NCBI GenBank assembly: GCA_050485385.1
Contig: JBJHBG010000049.1
Span: 1-34,520, forward strand
Origin: RECO01 sp050485385
GTDB lineage: Bacteria; Pseudomonadota; Alphaproteobacteria; Geminicoccales; Geminicoccaceae
Length of the DNA stretch: 34,520 bases
Direction: 5' to 3'
Part shown: in pieces, positions 22,925 through 34,341 of the stretch
How positions within the stretch are numbered: position 1 is the stretch's first letter
Layout: each line of letters begins with the position of its first letter
The notes under the pieces: model-generated
The model's database searches: none
What the model was told of the DNA's origin: nothing
Seen by the model: the letters and a program-made list of their open reading frames with translations, nothing else
Made by a program: the position numbers and the translations under genes

Positions 22925-23461
22925 CTACTTCTTCTTGCCTTCCTTGCGGAGAATGCGCTCACCGGCGTAACGGACACCCTTGCCCTTGTACGGCTCGGGC
23001 GGGCGGAAACCACGGATCTCCGCCGCGAGCTGGCCGATCCGCTGCCGGTTGGCGCCGCTGATGGTGAGCTGCGTCGGCGTTTCGGCCTTGACTTCGATGT
23101 CGGCCGGGATGGCCACTTTGATGTCGTGGCTGTAGCCGAGTTGCAGATTGAGGATGCCGCCATCGACCGCCGCGCGATAGCCGACGCCGCTGATCTCCAG
23201 CTTTCGTGTAAAGCCGTTCGACACACCCTGGACCATGTTCGCCACGAGCGTGCGCGATAGCCCCCACATGGCTCGCGAACGCTGGTCGCCCGGATCGCGC
23301 GGCGACACGACGACGGCACCGTCGTCGACCACCACTTCGACCTCGGGGGGCAGCGTCTCGCGCAGCTCGCCGAGCTTGCCCTTGACCGAGACCGACTGGG
23401 CCTCGATCGAGACCTGAACGCCGGACGGTACCGGCACCGGATGCTTACCGATACGCGACAT
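22925..23461 (-). CDS. rplF: 50S ribosomal protein L6
   Basis: 178-residue protein at the factor-binding region of the large subunit. The start MSRIGKHPVPVPSGV is canonical and fixes the ATG at 23461, two codons after an in-frame TTG. The C-terminal GFRPPEPYKGKGVRYAGE is the rRNA-contacting signature. Two bases separate it from rpsH. Confidence 0.98.
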   Translation of the reverse strand: MSRIGKHPVPVPSGVQVSIEAQSVSVKGKLGELRETLPPEVEVVVDDGAVVVSPRDPGDQRSRAMWGLSRTLVANMVQGVSNGFTRKLEISGVGYRAAVDGGILNLQLGYSHDIKVAIPADIEVKAETPTQLTISGANRQRIGQLAAEIRGFRPPEPYKGKGVRYAGERILRKEGKKK

Positions 23462-23463
23462 GA

Positions 23464-23862
23464 TCAAAACACCATGCAGAGGATTTCGCCGCCGACATGC
23501 GCCTCGCGCGCTTCGGCGTCCGACATCACGCCGCGCGGCGTGGAGAGAATCGCAATGCCGAGGCCATTGTAGACGCGCGGAAGATCCTTCACTCCAGCAT
23601 ACACACGACGGCCAGGCTTCGATACCCGCTTCAGTTCACGGATGACCGGCGTGCCGTTGTGGTACTTCAGCTCGATCGCCAGTTCGTTCTTGCCGCCACC
23701 CAACTCCGCCGCCGTGTAGCCGCGGATGTACCCCTCGCGGTGGAGCACGTCCAGCACGTTGCGGCGCAGGTTGGAGGCAGGACTCGTCACCTCGCCCTTA
23801 CCGGCCATCTGACCGTTCCGGATACGGGTGAGCATGTCCCCCAACGGATCACTCATCGCCAT
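23464..23862 (-). CDS. rpsH: 30S ribosomal protein S8
   Basis: Primary 16S rRNA-binding protein, 132 residues. Family motifs: SDPLGDMLTRIRNGQ at the N-terminus and GLGIAILSTPRGVMSDAEAREAHVGGEILCMVF at the end. Two close ATGs (23862 and 23856) are possible; the first is 7 nt after GGAG and is preferred. In E. coli S8 represses the spc operon; such a site was not recognisable here. Confidence 0.97.
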   Translation of the reverse strand: MAMSDPLGDMLTRIRNGQMAGKGEVTSPASNLRRNVLDVLHREGYIRGYTAAELGGGKNELAIELKYHNGTPVIRELKRVSKPGRRVYAGVKDLPRVYNGLGIAILSTPRGVMSDAEAREAHVGGEILCMVF

Positions 23863-23872
23863 CGGGGCTCTC

Positions 23873-24178
23873 CTACCAACTCGACTTGACCACGCCGGGC
23901 ACTTGGCCCGCCGAGGCGAGGTCCCTGAGCGCGATGCGCGACAGGCCGAACTTCCGATAATAGGCCCGCGGCCGACCGGAGACGACGCACCGGTTGCGGA
24001 TACGGATCTTCGCGCCGTTGCGCGGCATCTTGGCGAGCTTCAGCACCGCATCGAACCGCTCTTCCGACTCGAGTTGCTTGTCGCGGATCAGCGCCTTGAG
24101 CGCTGCGCGCTGCGCCGCGTCACGGGCAACCATCGCACGGCGGCGCTCGTTCTTCTCGACCGCACTCTTCTTTGCCAT
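23873..24178 (-). CDS. rpsN: 30S ribosomal protein S14 (zinc-free type)
   Basis: 101 residues, the long form of S14 without the CxxC zinc-binding pairs of the short form. MAKKSAVEKNERRRAMVAR and NRCVVSGRPRAYYRKFGLSRIALRDLA are the family signatures. It lies between rplE (18-nt gap) and rpsH (10-nt gap). Confidence 0.97.
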   Translation of the reverse strand: MAKKSAVEKNERRRAMVARDAAQRAALKALIRDKQLESEERFDAVLKLAKMPRNGAKIRIRNRCVVSGRPRAYYRKFGLSRIALRDLASAGQVPGVVKSSW

Positions 24179-24196
24179 GTCGTCGTTCCCCCAGCC

Positions 24197-24745
24197 CTAG
24201 CGCACGAACGGCATCTGGAAACCTTCGAGGAGGACGCGTGCCTCCTCGTCGGTCCGCGCCGTGGTGCAGAAGATCACGTCCATGCCCCGGACCTCGTCGA
24301 CGTCGTCGTAGTTGATCTCGGGAAAAATGATCTGCTCCTTCAGCCCAAGCGCATAGTTGCCACGACCATCGAATGCCTTCGGATTCACGCCGCGAAAGTC
24401 CCTGATGCGCGGCATGGCGATATTGATCAGCCGATCGACGAACTCGTACATGCGCTCTCGGCGCAAGGTCACCTTGCAGCCGATCGGCATCCCCTCGCGC
24501 AACTTGAAGTTCGCAACGGACTTGCGCGCGCGAATGAGCAGGGGCTTCTGGCCGGCGATCTTGGTCAATTCGCCGAAGGCGGCGTCCAGCTTCTTCCGAT
24601 CGCTGACGGCCTTGCCCACCGCCATGTTCACCACGACCTTCTCCAGCCGCGGCACCATCATCGGGTTCTTGTAGCCGAAACGCTCCTGCAGAGCGGGGCG
24701 CACGGTCGCATCGTAGTGCTGCTTCAAGCGTGCCATCGCCGTCAT
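24197..24745 (-). CDS. rplE: 50S ribosomal protein L5
   Basis: 5S rRNA-binding protein of the central protuberance, 182 residues from the first ATG. Family motifs: NPMMVPRLEKVVVNMAVGKA, RARKSVANFKLREGMPIGCKVTLR and RDFRGVNPKAFDGRGNYALGLKEQIIFPEI. The ATG at 24745 overlaps the rplX stop (ATGA), which favours it; a second ATG three codons later (24736) cannot be excluded. Confidence 0.97.
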   Translation of the reverse strand: MTAMARLKQHYDATVRPALQERFGYKNPMMVPRLEKVVVNMAVGKAVSDRKKLDAAFGELTKIAGQKPLLIRARKSVANFKLREGMPIGCKVTLRRERMYEFVDRLINIAMPRIRDFRGVNPKAFDGRGNYALGLKEQIIFPEINYDDVDEVRGMDVIFCTTARTDEEARVLLEGFQMPFVR

Positions 24746-25089
24746 CCGTCGATCACTTCGCCGGATCGCCGCGCGACCCGTACCTTCCGCCCGTCCTCGA
24801 GCACCTTGTAGCCAACGCGCGTCGCCTTGTCCGACGAGGGGTCGATCAACGCTACATTGGAGATATGGATGGGTGCCTCCTTGGTGGTGATGCCACCCTC
24901 CGCACGTGGCGACGCCCGATTGTGACGCTTCACCATCATCACACCCTGCACGAGCACGCGCTGCTCGGTCGGAAAGACCCGGAGCACCTCGCCCCGCTTC
25001 CCCTTGTCCCGACCCGTCAAGACGATCACGCGATCGCCCTTCTTGATCCTGCGCTTCGGCGGACGCGCCGCCTGGTTCGCAACAGCCAT
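24742..25089 (-). CDS. rplX: 50S ribosomal protein L24
   Basis: Assembly-initiating large-subunit protein, 115 residues with a KOW motif (KKGDRVIVLTGRDKGKRGEVLRV). A ten-residue N-terminal addition (MAVANQAARP) precedes the usual core. Its ribosome-binding site, GGAGGTGATC just five bases before the ATG, is a full complement of the 16S 3' end and the best in the window; it overlaps the last codons of rplN. Confidence 0.97.
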   Translation of the reverse strand: MAVANQAARPPKRRIKKGDRVIVLTGRDKGKRGEVLRVFPTEQRVLVQGVMMVKRHNRASPRAEGGITTKEAPIHISNVALIDPSSDKATRVGYKVLEDGRKVRVARRSGEVIDG

Positions 25090-25091
25090 GA

Positions 25092-25460
25092 TCAGATCAC
25101 CTCCGGGGCGAGCGACACGATCTTCATGAACCGCTTCGCCCGCAACTCGCGGGTCACCGGGCCGAAGATCCGCGTGCCGATCGGCTCGCCCGCGTTGTTG
25201 ATGAGCACCGCCGCGTTCCGATCGAAGCGGATCGCGCTGCCATCCGGCCGCTTGATCTCCTTCGCCGTGCGCACGATGACCGCCTTGTGCACATCGCCCT
25301 TCTTCACGCGGCCGCGCGGGATGGCATCCTTGACCGCGACGACGATGACGTCGCCGATCGATGCCCACCGCCGTCGCGATCCGCCGAGGACACGGATGCA
25401 CTGCACACGCTTCGCGCCACTGTTGTCCGCGACGTCCAGATTCGTTTCCGACTGAATCAC
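25092..25460 (-). CDS. rplN: 50S ribosomal protein L14
   Basis: Highly conserved 122-residue large-subunit protein near the subunit interface. MIQSETNLDVADNSGAKRVQCIRVLGGS and the C-terminal FGPVTRELRAKRFMKIVSLAPEVI are typical. Its ATG overlaps the rpsQ stop by 4 nt (ATGA), and it ends 2 nt before rplX. Confidence 0.98.
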   Translation of the reverse strand: MIQSETNLDVADNSGAKRVQCIRVLGGSRRRWASIGDVIVVAVKDAIPRGRVKKGDVHKAVIVRTAKEIKRPDGSAIRFDRNAAVLINNAGEPIGTRIFGPVTRELRAKRFMKIVSLAPEVI

Positions 25461-25714
25461 AGCTCGACCTCCGGCGCCGCTCGATCACGCGCGAGCAGCT
25501 CCCACTTCTTGGTCTTGGACAGCGGACGGCATTCCACGATGCGCACGGTCTCCCCGACCTTGCACTCGTTGTTGGCGTCGTGCGCGTGGTACTTCTTGGT
25601 CTGCCGAATGTACTTGCCGTACAGCGGGTGCTTGAAGCGCCGCTCGACCTTGACCACGATCGTCTTGTCGCCCTTGTCGCTCACGACTACGCCCTGGAGA
25701 ATACGCTTGGGCAT
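25457..25714 (-). CDS. rpsQ: 30S ribosomal protein S17
   Basis: Primary 16S rRNA-binding protein, 85 residues, OB fold. MPKRILQGVVVSDKGDKTIVVKVERRFKHPLYGKYIRQTKKYHAHD and GETVRIVECRPLSKTKKWEL cover the family. It starts one base inside the rpmC stop (TGATG) and ends overlapping rplN, so the three genes are translationally coupled. Confidence 0.98.
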   Translation of the reverse strand: MPKRILQGVVVSDKGDKTIVVKVERRFKHPLYGKYIRQTKKYHAHDANNECKVGETVRIVECRPLSKTKKWELLARDRAAPEVEL

Positions 25715-25917
25715 CAGGCCCCACCCTTCTGCACGCGGCGCTCGTTGATCACCGTCTTGATGCGCGCAATGTCACGGCGCACGAACCGAAACCGCACGCT
25801 GTTCTCCAACTGACCGGTGGCCTGTTGGAAGCGCAGGTTGAACTGTTCCTTCTTCAGCGCCAGCAGCGCCGTCGACAACTCGTCGTCGGTCTTCGCGCGA
25901 ACTTCCTCGGCCTTCAT
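25714..25917 (-). CDS. rpmC: 50S ribosomal protein L29
   Basis: 67-residue helical protein at the tunnel exit, part of the docking site for SRP and trigger factor. DELSTALLALKKEQFNLRFQQATGQLEN and RRDIARIKTVINER are the two helices. The ATG at 25917 overlaps the rplP stop (ATGA). Confidence 0.96.
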   Translation of the reverse strand: MKAEEVRAKTDDELSTALLALKKEQFNLRFQQATGQLENSVRFRFVRRDIARIKTVINERRVQKGGA

Positions 25918-26339
25918 GCCGCCAGCTCCTCCTGCACCCGCTGGATGAACCGCGTCTTCAGCGGCAACTTCGCCGACGCGCGCCGGATCGCCTCCTCGGC
26001 GAGCGCCGGCTGCACGCCGTCGATCTCGAACATGATACGTCCGGGTCGAACGACGGCCACCCAGTACTCGACCGAACCTTTGCCCTTGCCCATGCGCACC
26101 TCGGCCGGCTTCTCCGACACGGGCTTGTCCGGGAAGATGCGGATCCAGACGCGGCCCTGCCGCTTGAGGTGCCGGGTCATGGCGCGACGCGCCGCCTCGA
26201 TCTGCCGCGCAGTGACCCGACCAGGCTCCGTTGCCTTCATGCCGTACGCGCCGAAGTTCAGGTCCGTCCCGCCCTTGGCGAGCCCGGTGATCCGACCCTT
26301 GTGCATCTTGCGGAACTTGGTCCGCTTCGGTTGCAACAT
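25914..26339 (-). CDS. rplP: 50S ribosomal protein L16
   Basis: 141-residue large-subunit protein close to the A-site tRNA. MLQPKRTKFRKMHKGRITG, AYGMKATEPGRVTARQIEAARRAMTRHLKRQGRVWIRIFP and the loop RMGKGKGSVEYWVAVV are the family signatures. GGAGG and GGAG lie in the 23-nt gap after rpsC. Confidence 0.98.
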   Translation of the reverse strand: MLQPKRTKFRKMHKGRITGLAKGGTDLNFGAYGMKATEPGRVTARQIEAARRAMTRHLKRQGRVWIRIFPDKPVSEKPAEVRMGKGKGSVEYWVAVVRPGRIMFEIDGVQPALAEEAIRRASAKLPLKTRFIQRVQEELAA

Positions 26340-26362
26340 CTAACGTACTCCAACCTCCGGGC

Positions 26363-27046
26363 TCAGCTGCGCTGCGGCACGCCTTCGGTAATCCGCCGCT
26401 CCGATGCCATCGGATCGTGTTCCATGATCTCGCCGCGGAAGACCCAAACCTTGATTCCGCACGTGCCGTAAGGCGTGAACGCCGTGGCCCGGCCGAAATC
26501 GATGTTGGCCCGCAGCGTGTGCAACGGGACACGGCCTTCCCGATACCACTCGGAGCGCGCGATCTCCGCACCGCCCAAACGCCCGCCGCAGACGACCTTG
26601 ATGCCCTCGGCACCGAGCCGCATCGCCGATTGAACTGCTCGCTTCATCGCTCGCCGGAAGGTCACGCGGCGTTGCAGCTGCTGTGCGATGTTCTCCGCCA
26701 CGAGCTTGGCGTCGAGCTCCGGCTTGCGAATCTCGACGATGTTCAACGCCACGTCGCCGGCCGAGCTGAGCTTCGAGACCTCCCGCCGCAACTGCTCGAT
26801 TTCCTGGCCCTTCTTGCCGATGACCACGCCCGGCCGCGCCGTATGGATCATCACGCGCGCCTTCTTGGCAGGCCGCTCGATGACGATGCGCGAGACACCG
26901 GCAGCAGCCAAACGCTTCTCCAAAAAGGATCTGATCTTCAAGTCCTCGGCCAAGAGCTTCGCATAGTCGCCATCACCGAACCAACGGCTGTCCCAGGTCC
27001 GGTTGATGCCCAGCCGCATGCCAATGGGATTGACCTTGTGACCCAT
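26363..27046 (-). CDS. rpsC: 30S ribosomal protein S3
   Basis: 227-residue protein at the mRNA entry channel. MGHKVNPIGMRLGINRTWDSRWF is canonical; the KH domain has the GKKG loop (77-80) in RPGVVIGKKGQEIEQL. The C-terminal domain includes GTCGIKVWVFRGEIM. It is coupled to rplV by a one-base stop/start overlap (TGATG). Confidence 0.98.
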   Translation of the reverse strand: MGHKVNPIGMRLGINRTWDSRWFGDGDYAKLLAEDLKIRSFLEKRLAAAGVSRIVIERPAKKARVMIHTARPGVVIGKKGQEIEQLRREVSKLSSAGDVALNIVEIRKPELDAKLVAENIAQQLQRRVTFRRAMKRAVQSAMRLGAEGIKVVCGGRLGGAEIARSEWYREGRVPLHTLRANIDFGRATAFTPYGTCGIKVWVFRGEIMEHDPMASERRITEGVPQRS

Positions 27047-27429
27047 CAGGCGGGACCTCCCTCGACCTGCCGAACGACGATACGCAGTCGGCTGAAGAAC
27101 TTCTTGATCCGGCCGGCCCGACCGCGAGCACGCGGATGCAGGCGCTTCATCACCAAGCGCTTGCCGACCGATGCCTCGGCGACGACGAGTTGGTCGACGT
27201 CGAGGCCGTGATTGTTCTCGGCGTTGGCGACGGCACTCTCCAGCGTCTTCTTGACGTGCTCGGACACACGCTTGTTGCTGAACGCCAGCGAGGTGATGGC
27301 CTTGCCCACCGGCTGATTGCGGATCATGCCGGCAACCAAGTCGAGCTTGCGCGGACTGGTGCGCACGAAGGTCGCCACCGCCTGCGCCTCGGTGTCCGCC
27401 AGCTCGCGTTCACGCTTCGGCTTGCCCAT
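27046..27429 (-). CDS. rplV: 50S ribosomal protein L22
   Basis: 127-residue protein whose long hairpin lines the exit tunnel. VRTSPRKLDLVAGMIRNQPVGKAITSLAFSNKRVSEHVKKTLESAVANAENN and the C-terminal KRLHPRARGRAGRIKKFFSRLRIVV are the family core. I chose the ATG at 27429 (MGKPKRERE; GAGGAAG upstream) rather than an open extension of 20 codons that lies inside rpsS. Confidence 0.97.
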   Translation of the reverse strand: MGKPKRERELADTEAQAVATFVRTSPRKLDLVAGMIRNQPVGKAITSLAFSNKRVSEHVKKTLESAVANAENNHGLDVDQLVVAEASVGKRLVMKRLHPRARGRAGRIKKFFSRLRIVVRQVEGGPA

Positions 27430-27430
27430 C

Positions 27431-27709
27431 CTACTTCCTCTTCGCCTTCTTGTCGGCGCCGTGCCCATAGTAGGTACGGGTCGGAGCAAACTCGCCGAAC
27501 TTGTGCCCGACCATGTTCTCGGTGACGTACACCGGCAGAAACTTCTTGCCGTTGTAGACGGCGAACGTCAGTCCAATGAAATCAGGGACGATCGTCGACC
27601 GCCTCGACCACGTCTTGATGATCGCGTTCTTGCCTGAGGTTCGTGCCTGCTCCGCCTTGTCGAACAGGTAACCATCGACGAAGGGGCCCTTCCAAACACT
27701 GCGTGCCAT
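27431..27709 (-). CDS. rpsS: 30S ribosomal protein S19
   Basis: 92-residue head protein of the small subunit. MARSVWKGPFVDGYLF, IKTWSRRSTIVPDFIGLTFAVYNGKKFLPVYVTENMVGHKFGEFAPTRTYYGHG covers the whole family pattern. It follows rplB by 3 nt and precedes rplV by 1 nt. Confidence 0.98.
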   Translation of the reverse strand: MARSVWKGPFVDGYLFDKAEQARTSGKNAIIKTWSRRSTIVPDFIGLTFAVYNGKKFLPVYVTENMVGHKFGEFAPTRTYYGHGADKKAKRK

Positions 27710-27712
27710 GGA

Positions 27713-28555
27713 TCAGCCTCCACGCTTCTTCGAGACGTGACGCGAGCGAACGATGAACACTCCCGTCTTCTTGTTGCGCCGCGTGCGGCGACCCTTGGTC
27801 GGCTTGCCCCACGGCGTCACCGGATGCCGGCCGCCCGAGGTCCGCCCCTCGCCGCCGCCGTGCGGGTGATCGACCGGATTCATCGCAACGCCGCGTACGT
27901 GCGGCCGCTTGCCGAGCCATCGACTGCGGCCCGCCTTGCCCATCTTCACGTTCTGATGGTCGGCGTTCGACACCGACCCGACGGACGCCATGCAGTCCGA
28001 GTGGACCCGGCGGATCTCGCCGGACATCAGCCGCAACTGGCTGTAGCTGCCGTCACGGCCAACCAACTGCGCGTAGGCGCCGGCCGACCGCGCGATCTGA
28101 CCGCCCTTCATCGGCTTCAACTCGACGTTGTGCACGATGGTTCCGACCGGGATGCTGCCCAGCGGCGCGGCATTTCCCGGCTTCACGTCGACCTTCCGGC
28201 CCGCGACGACCCGATCGCCGATGGCCAGACGCGCCGGCGCCAGGATATACGCCTGCTCACCGTCCTCGTAGGTCACCAACGCGATGAACGCCGTACGATT
28301 CGGATCGTATTCCAGCCGCTCGATGGTGCCCCAGACGTCCCACTTCCGCCGCTTGAAATCGACGAGACGATAGGTCCGCTTGTGACCGCCGCCGCGCTGC
28401 CAAACGGTGGTCCGACCGGTGTTGTTGCGACCGCCGCTCTTCTTCAGGCCTTCGGTCAGCTTCTTGACCGGACCGCCCGCATGCAGCCCACTGCGATCGA
28501 CGGTCACCAACTGGCGGCGGCCGGGCGAGGTCGGATTGTAGCTCTTGAGCGCCAT
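27713..28555 (-). CDS. rplB: 50S ribosomal protein L2
   Basis: 280-residue protein next to the peptidyl-transferase centre. MALKSYNPTSPGRRQLVTVDRSGLH at the start, and GVAMNPVDHPHGGGEGRTSGGRHPVTPWGKPTKG, with the conserved histidine of the catalytic-centre loop, near the end. It lies 4 nt after rplW. Confidence 0.98.
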   Translation of the reverse strand: MALKSYNPTSPGRRQLVTVDRSGLHAGGPVKKLTEGLKKSGGRNNTGRTTVWQRGGGHKRTYRLVDFKRRKWDVWGTIERLEYDPNRTAFIALVTYEDGEQAYILAPARLAIGDRVVAGRKVDVKPGNAAPLGSIPVGTIVHNVELKPMKGGQIARSAGAYAQLVGRDGSYSQLRLMSGEIRRVHSDCMASVGSVSNADHQNVKMGKAGRSRWLGKRPHVRGVAMNPVDHPHGGGEGRTSGGRHPVTPWGKPTKGRRTRRNKKTGVFIVRSRHVSKKRGG

Positions 28556-28559
28556 GGTC

Positions 28560-28853
28560 TCAGATACCCGTCGTGACGTCGATGGAGTGCCCTTCGGCCA
28601 GGGTCACGAACGCCTTCTTCTCGTCGCTGCGCCGGAACGCGGTGCCGCGGAAGCGCTTCGCCTTCCCTTTCACCACCAGCGTGTTCACCTTCTCCACCTT
28701 GACCGAGAAAAGCGCTTCGACCGCTGCCTTGATCTCGGCCTTGGTCGAGTCCAGTCTGACCTTGAAGACGACCGCGTTGTTTTCAGCGAGCCGCGTCGAC
28801 TTCTCGGTGATCACGGGCTTGCGGATGACGTCGTAATGCGCCTCGGTGCTCAC
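28560..28853 (-). CDS. rplW: 50S ribosomal protein L23
   Basis: 97-residue tunnel-exit protein that binds trigger factor and SRP. HYDVIRKPVITEKSTRLAENNAVVFKV and KVNTLVVKGKAKRFRGTAFRRSDEKKAFVTLAEGHSID are typical. The start is GTG at 28853, overlapping the rplD stop (GTGA), with GGAG eight bases upstream; there is no in-frame ATG that would keep the family N-terminus. Confidence 0.96.
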   Translation of the reverse strand: MSTEAHYDVIRKPVITEKSTRLAENNAVVFKVRLDSTKAEIKAAVEALFSVKVEKVNTLVVKGKAKRFRGTAFRRSDEKKAFVTLAEGHSIDVTTGI

Positions 28854-29470
28854 TTCAGCCGCTCCTGCAAACTGTCCAGACTGTCCTTCGCCACCAACAG
28901 CACGTCGGCGCGGAGGATGTCGTAGACGTTGATCCCCGCCGTCGGCACGACGTCGATACGCGGCAGGTTGCGCGACGCGAGCCGCAGATTGCCGTCGACC
29001 TCCTCGCCCGCGACCAGGAAGGCCGACTTGAAGGCGAGTTGCTCGAACCGTGCCGCGAGCGCCTTGGTCTTCGGCTCCGGCAACGTCGCTTCGTCGAGAA
29101 CGAAAAGCTGCCCGGCCCGCGCCTTCGAGGCCAGCGCATGGACGAGTGCCAAGCGCCGCACCCGCTTCGGCAAATCGATCGCATGATCGCGCGGCGTAGG
29201 TCCGAAGGCGCGACCGCCGCCTCGAAACTGAGCGACGCGCGCCGAGCTGTGGCGGGCGCGACCCGTGCCCTTCTGCTTGTACATCTTGGCGCCGGTACGG
29301 GCGATCTCGCCGCGGTTCTTGACCTTGTGGGTGCCCGCACGGCGCTTCGCCAGCTGATAGACGACCATCCGATGCAGGATGTCCGCCCGCGGCTCGACGT
29401 TGAAAATCGCCTCGTCGACCTCGACCGACGCCGTTGCATCGGAGGTCAGGCTGATGACCGGAAGCTCCAT
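28850..29470 (-). CDS. rplD: 50S ribosomal protein L4
   Basis: 206-residue protein with a long tunnel-lining loop (about 45-95, with KVKNRGEIARTGAKMYKQKGTGRARHSS). In E. coli L4 also represses its own operon. It lies 3 nt after rplC and its stop overlaps rplW. Confidence 0.97.
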   Translation of the reverse strand: MELPVISLTSDATASVEVDEAIFNVEPRADILHRMVVYQLAKRRAGTHKVKNRGEIARTGAKMYKQKGTGRARHSSARVAQFRGGGRAFGPTPRDHAIDLPKRVRRLALVHALASKARAGQLFVLDEATLPEPKTKALAARFEQLAFKSAFLVAGEEVDGNLRLASRNLPRIDVVPTAGINVYDILRADVLLVAKDSLDSLQERLK

Positions 29471-29473
29471 CGC

Positions 29474-30181
29474 TCAGGCCTCCGCCTCTTCGACCACCAC
29501 GGCCTCCATGCCGGCAAGACCGGCTGGGTAGGGCGCCTCCGACGGCCGTGCCCGCTTGACCGCGTCGCGCACCCGCACGATCGCGCCCTTCGATCCGGGC
29601 ACCGCACCCCTGATCAGCAGGAGCCCGCGATCCGGATCGACCCCCGCCACTTCGAGGTTCAGCGTAGTCACGCGTTGGGCGCCCATATGCCCGGCCATCT
29701 TCTTGCCCTTGAACACGCGGCCGGGATCCTGACACTGGCCGGTCGAGCCATGCGCGCGATGCGAGATCGACACACCGTGGCTCGCCCTCAGGCCCGCGAA
29801 ATTGTGGCGCTTCATCGCCCCCGCGAAACCCTTGCCGATGCTCGTGGCCGACACGTCGACCCGCTGCCCCGCAACGAAATGCGCCGCCGACAACTTCGCC
29901 CCGACGTCCACGACGGCATCCGCCGCGACACGGAACTCACCGAGTTCGGCCTTCGGCTCGACCTTCGCCTTGGCGAAATGGCCGCGCAGCGGTTTGGTCA
30001 CGTTCTTGGTCTTGACCTTGCCCATGCCGACCTGCACGGCGATGTAACCATCCCGCTCGGCAACACGCACCGCGACGACCTCGTTGTCCTCGACGCGCAG
30101 CACCGTCACCGGCACATGGCTGCCGTCGACGCCGAAAATCCGCGTCATCCCCAGCTTGCGCGCCATCAGGCCAGTGCGCAT
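29474..30181 (-). CDS. rplC: 50S ribosomal protein L3
   Basis: 235-residue early assembly protein reaching toward the peptidyl-transferase centre. MRTGLMARKLGMTRIF is the canonical start. HGSTGQCQDPGRVFKGKKMAGHMG is the central loop, with the glutamine that PrmB methylates in other bacteria. The C-terminus (about 215-235) is a variable extension. It follows rpsJ by 23 nt. Confidence 0.97.
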   Translation of the reverse strand: MRTGLMARKLGMTRIFGVDGSHVPVTVLRVEDNEVVAVRVAERDGYIAVQVGMGKVKTKNVTKPLRGHFAKAKVEPKAELGEFRVAADAVVDVGAKLSAAHFVAGQRVDVSATSIGKGFAGAMKRHNFAGLRASHGVSISHRAHGSTGQCQDPGRVFKGKKMAGHMGAQRVTTLNLEVAGVDPDRGLLLIRGAVPGSKGAIVRVRDAVKRARPSEAPYPAGLAGMEAVVVEEAEA

Positions 30182-30204
30182 GGATCTCTTCCTTCCTTCT
30201 ACGC

Positions 30205-30513
30205 TCAGACCTTGATCTCGACGTCCACGCCGGCGGCGAGGTCGAGCTTCATCAAGGCGTCGACGGTTTGCGGCGTCGGATCGACGATGTCGAGCAGACG
30301 CTTGTGCGTGCGCACCTCGAACTGCTCACGGCTCTTCTTGTCGATGTGCGGCGAGCGCAGCACCGTGAACCGTTCGAGGCGAGTCGGCAGCGGAATCGGC
30401 CCGCGAACACGCGCACCGGTACGTTTCGCCGTGCCGACGATTTCCTGCACCGACTGGTCGAGCACCCGGTGATCGAATGCCCGAAGGCGAATGCGAATGT
30501 TCTGCGTGTCCAT
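30205..30513 (-). CDS. rpsJ: 30S ribosomal protein S10
   Basis: 102-residue protein, also a transcription antitermination factor (NusE) with NusB. MDTQNIRIRLRAFDHRVLDQSVQEIV and GPIPLPTRLERFTVLRSPHIDKKSREQFEVRTHKRL are the family core. The ATG at 30513 replaces an open extension into the tuf spacer. It is first gene of the S10 set, but only 22 nt behind tuf, so no separate promoter is evident. Confidence 0.98.
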   Translation of the reverse strand: MDTQNIRIRLRAFDHRVLDQSVQEIVGTAKRTGARVRGPIPLPTRLERFTVLRSPHIDKKSREQFEVRTHKRLLDIVDPTPQTVDALMKLDLAAGVDVEIKV

Positions 30514-30535
30514 GGTCGTTCGCTCTTTCGAAGGT

Positions 30536-31726
<1,191 letters not shown>

Positions 31727-31748
31727 CGTCTCGTCTCCAACAGCGGCG

Positions 31749-33824
<2,076 letters not shown>

Positions 33825-33845
33825 GATCTCGATCCGTTCCGACGA

Positions 33846-34316
33846 TTACCAACGGTAGTGCGAGAAGGCACGGTTGGCCTCGGCCATCCGCAGCGTGTCC
33901 TCGCGCTTCTTGAATGCAGCGCCGCGGCTGTTGGCGGCGTCGAGCAACTCGCCCGCCAGCCGGTCGGTCATCGTCTTCTCCGATCGCTTGGCCGCAGCCT
34001 GGATCATCCAGCGAATGGCAAGCGCCTGCCGCCGCTCCGGCCGCACCTCGACCGGAACCTGGTAGGTCGCGCCGCCGACTCGCCGCGAGCGTACCTCCAG
34101 GGCAGGCTTCACGTTCTCCAAGGCCTCGTGGAAAGTCTGCAACGGGTCGACTTTCGCGCGCGCCTGCATCTTGTCGAACGCGCCGTATACGATCCGCTCC
34201 GCCACCGACTTCTTGCCTTGCTCCATCAAGTTGTTGATGAACTTGGCAAGGATCGCGTCGTGAAATTTCGGATCCGGAAGAACATCGCGCTTTTCGGCGG
34301 CGTGACGACGGGACAT
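33846..34316 (-). CDS. rpsG: 30S ribosomal protein S7
   Basis: 156-residue head assembly protein. MSRRHAAEKRDVLPDPKFHDAILAKFINNLMEQGKKSVAERIVYGAFD and RRVGGATYQVPVEVRPERRQALAIRWMIQAA are the family core, ending in FSHYRW. GAGGTAGAG precedes the ATG. It follows rpsL by 25 nt. Confidence 0.98.
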   Translation of the reverse strand: MSRRHAAEKRDVLPDPKFHDAILAKFINNLMEQGKKSVAERIVYGAFDKMQARAKVDPLQTFHEALENVKPALEVRSRRVGGATYQVPVEVRPERRQALAIRWMIQAAAKRSEKTMTDRLAGELLDAANSRGAAFKKREDTLRMAEANRAFSHYRW

Positions 34317-34341
34317 AGCTCTACCTCACTCTACCGACGGC

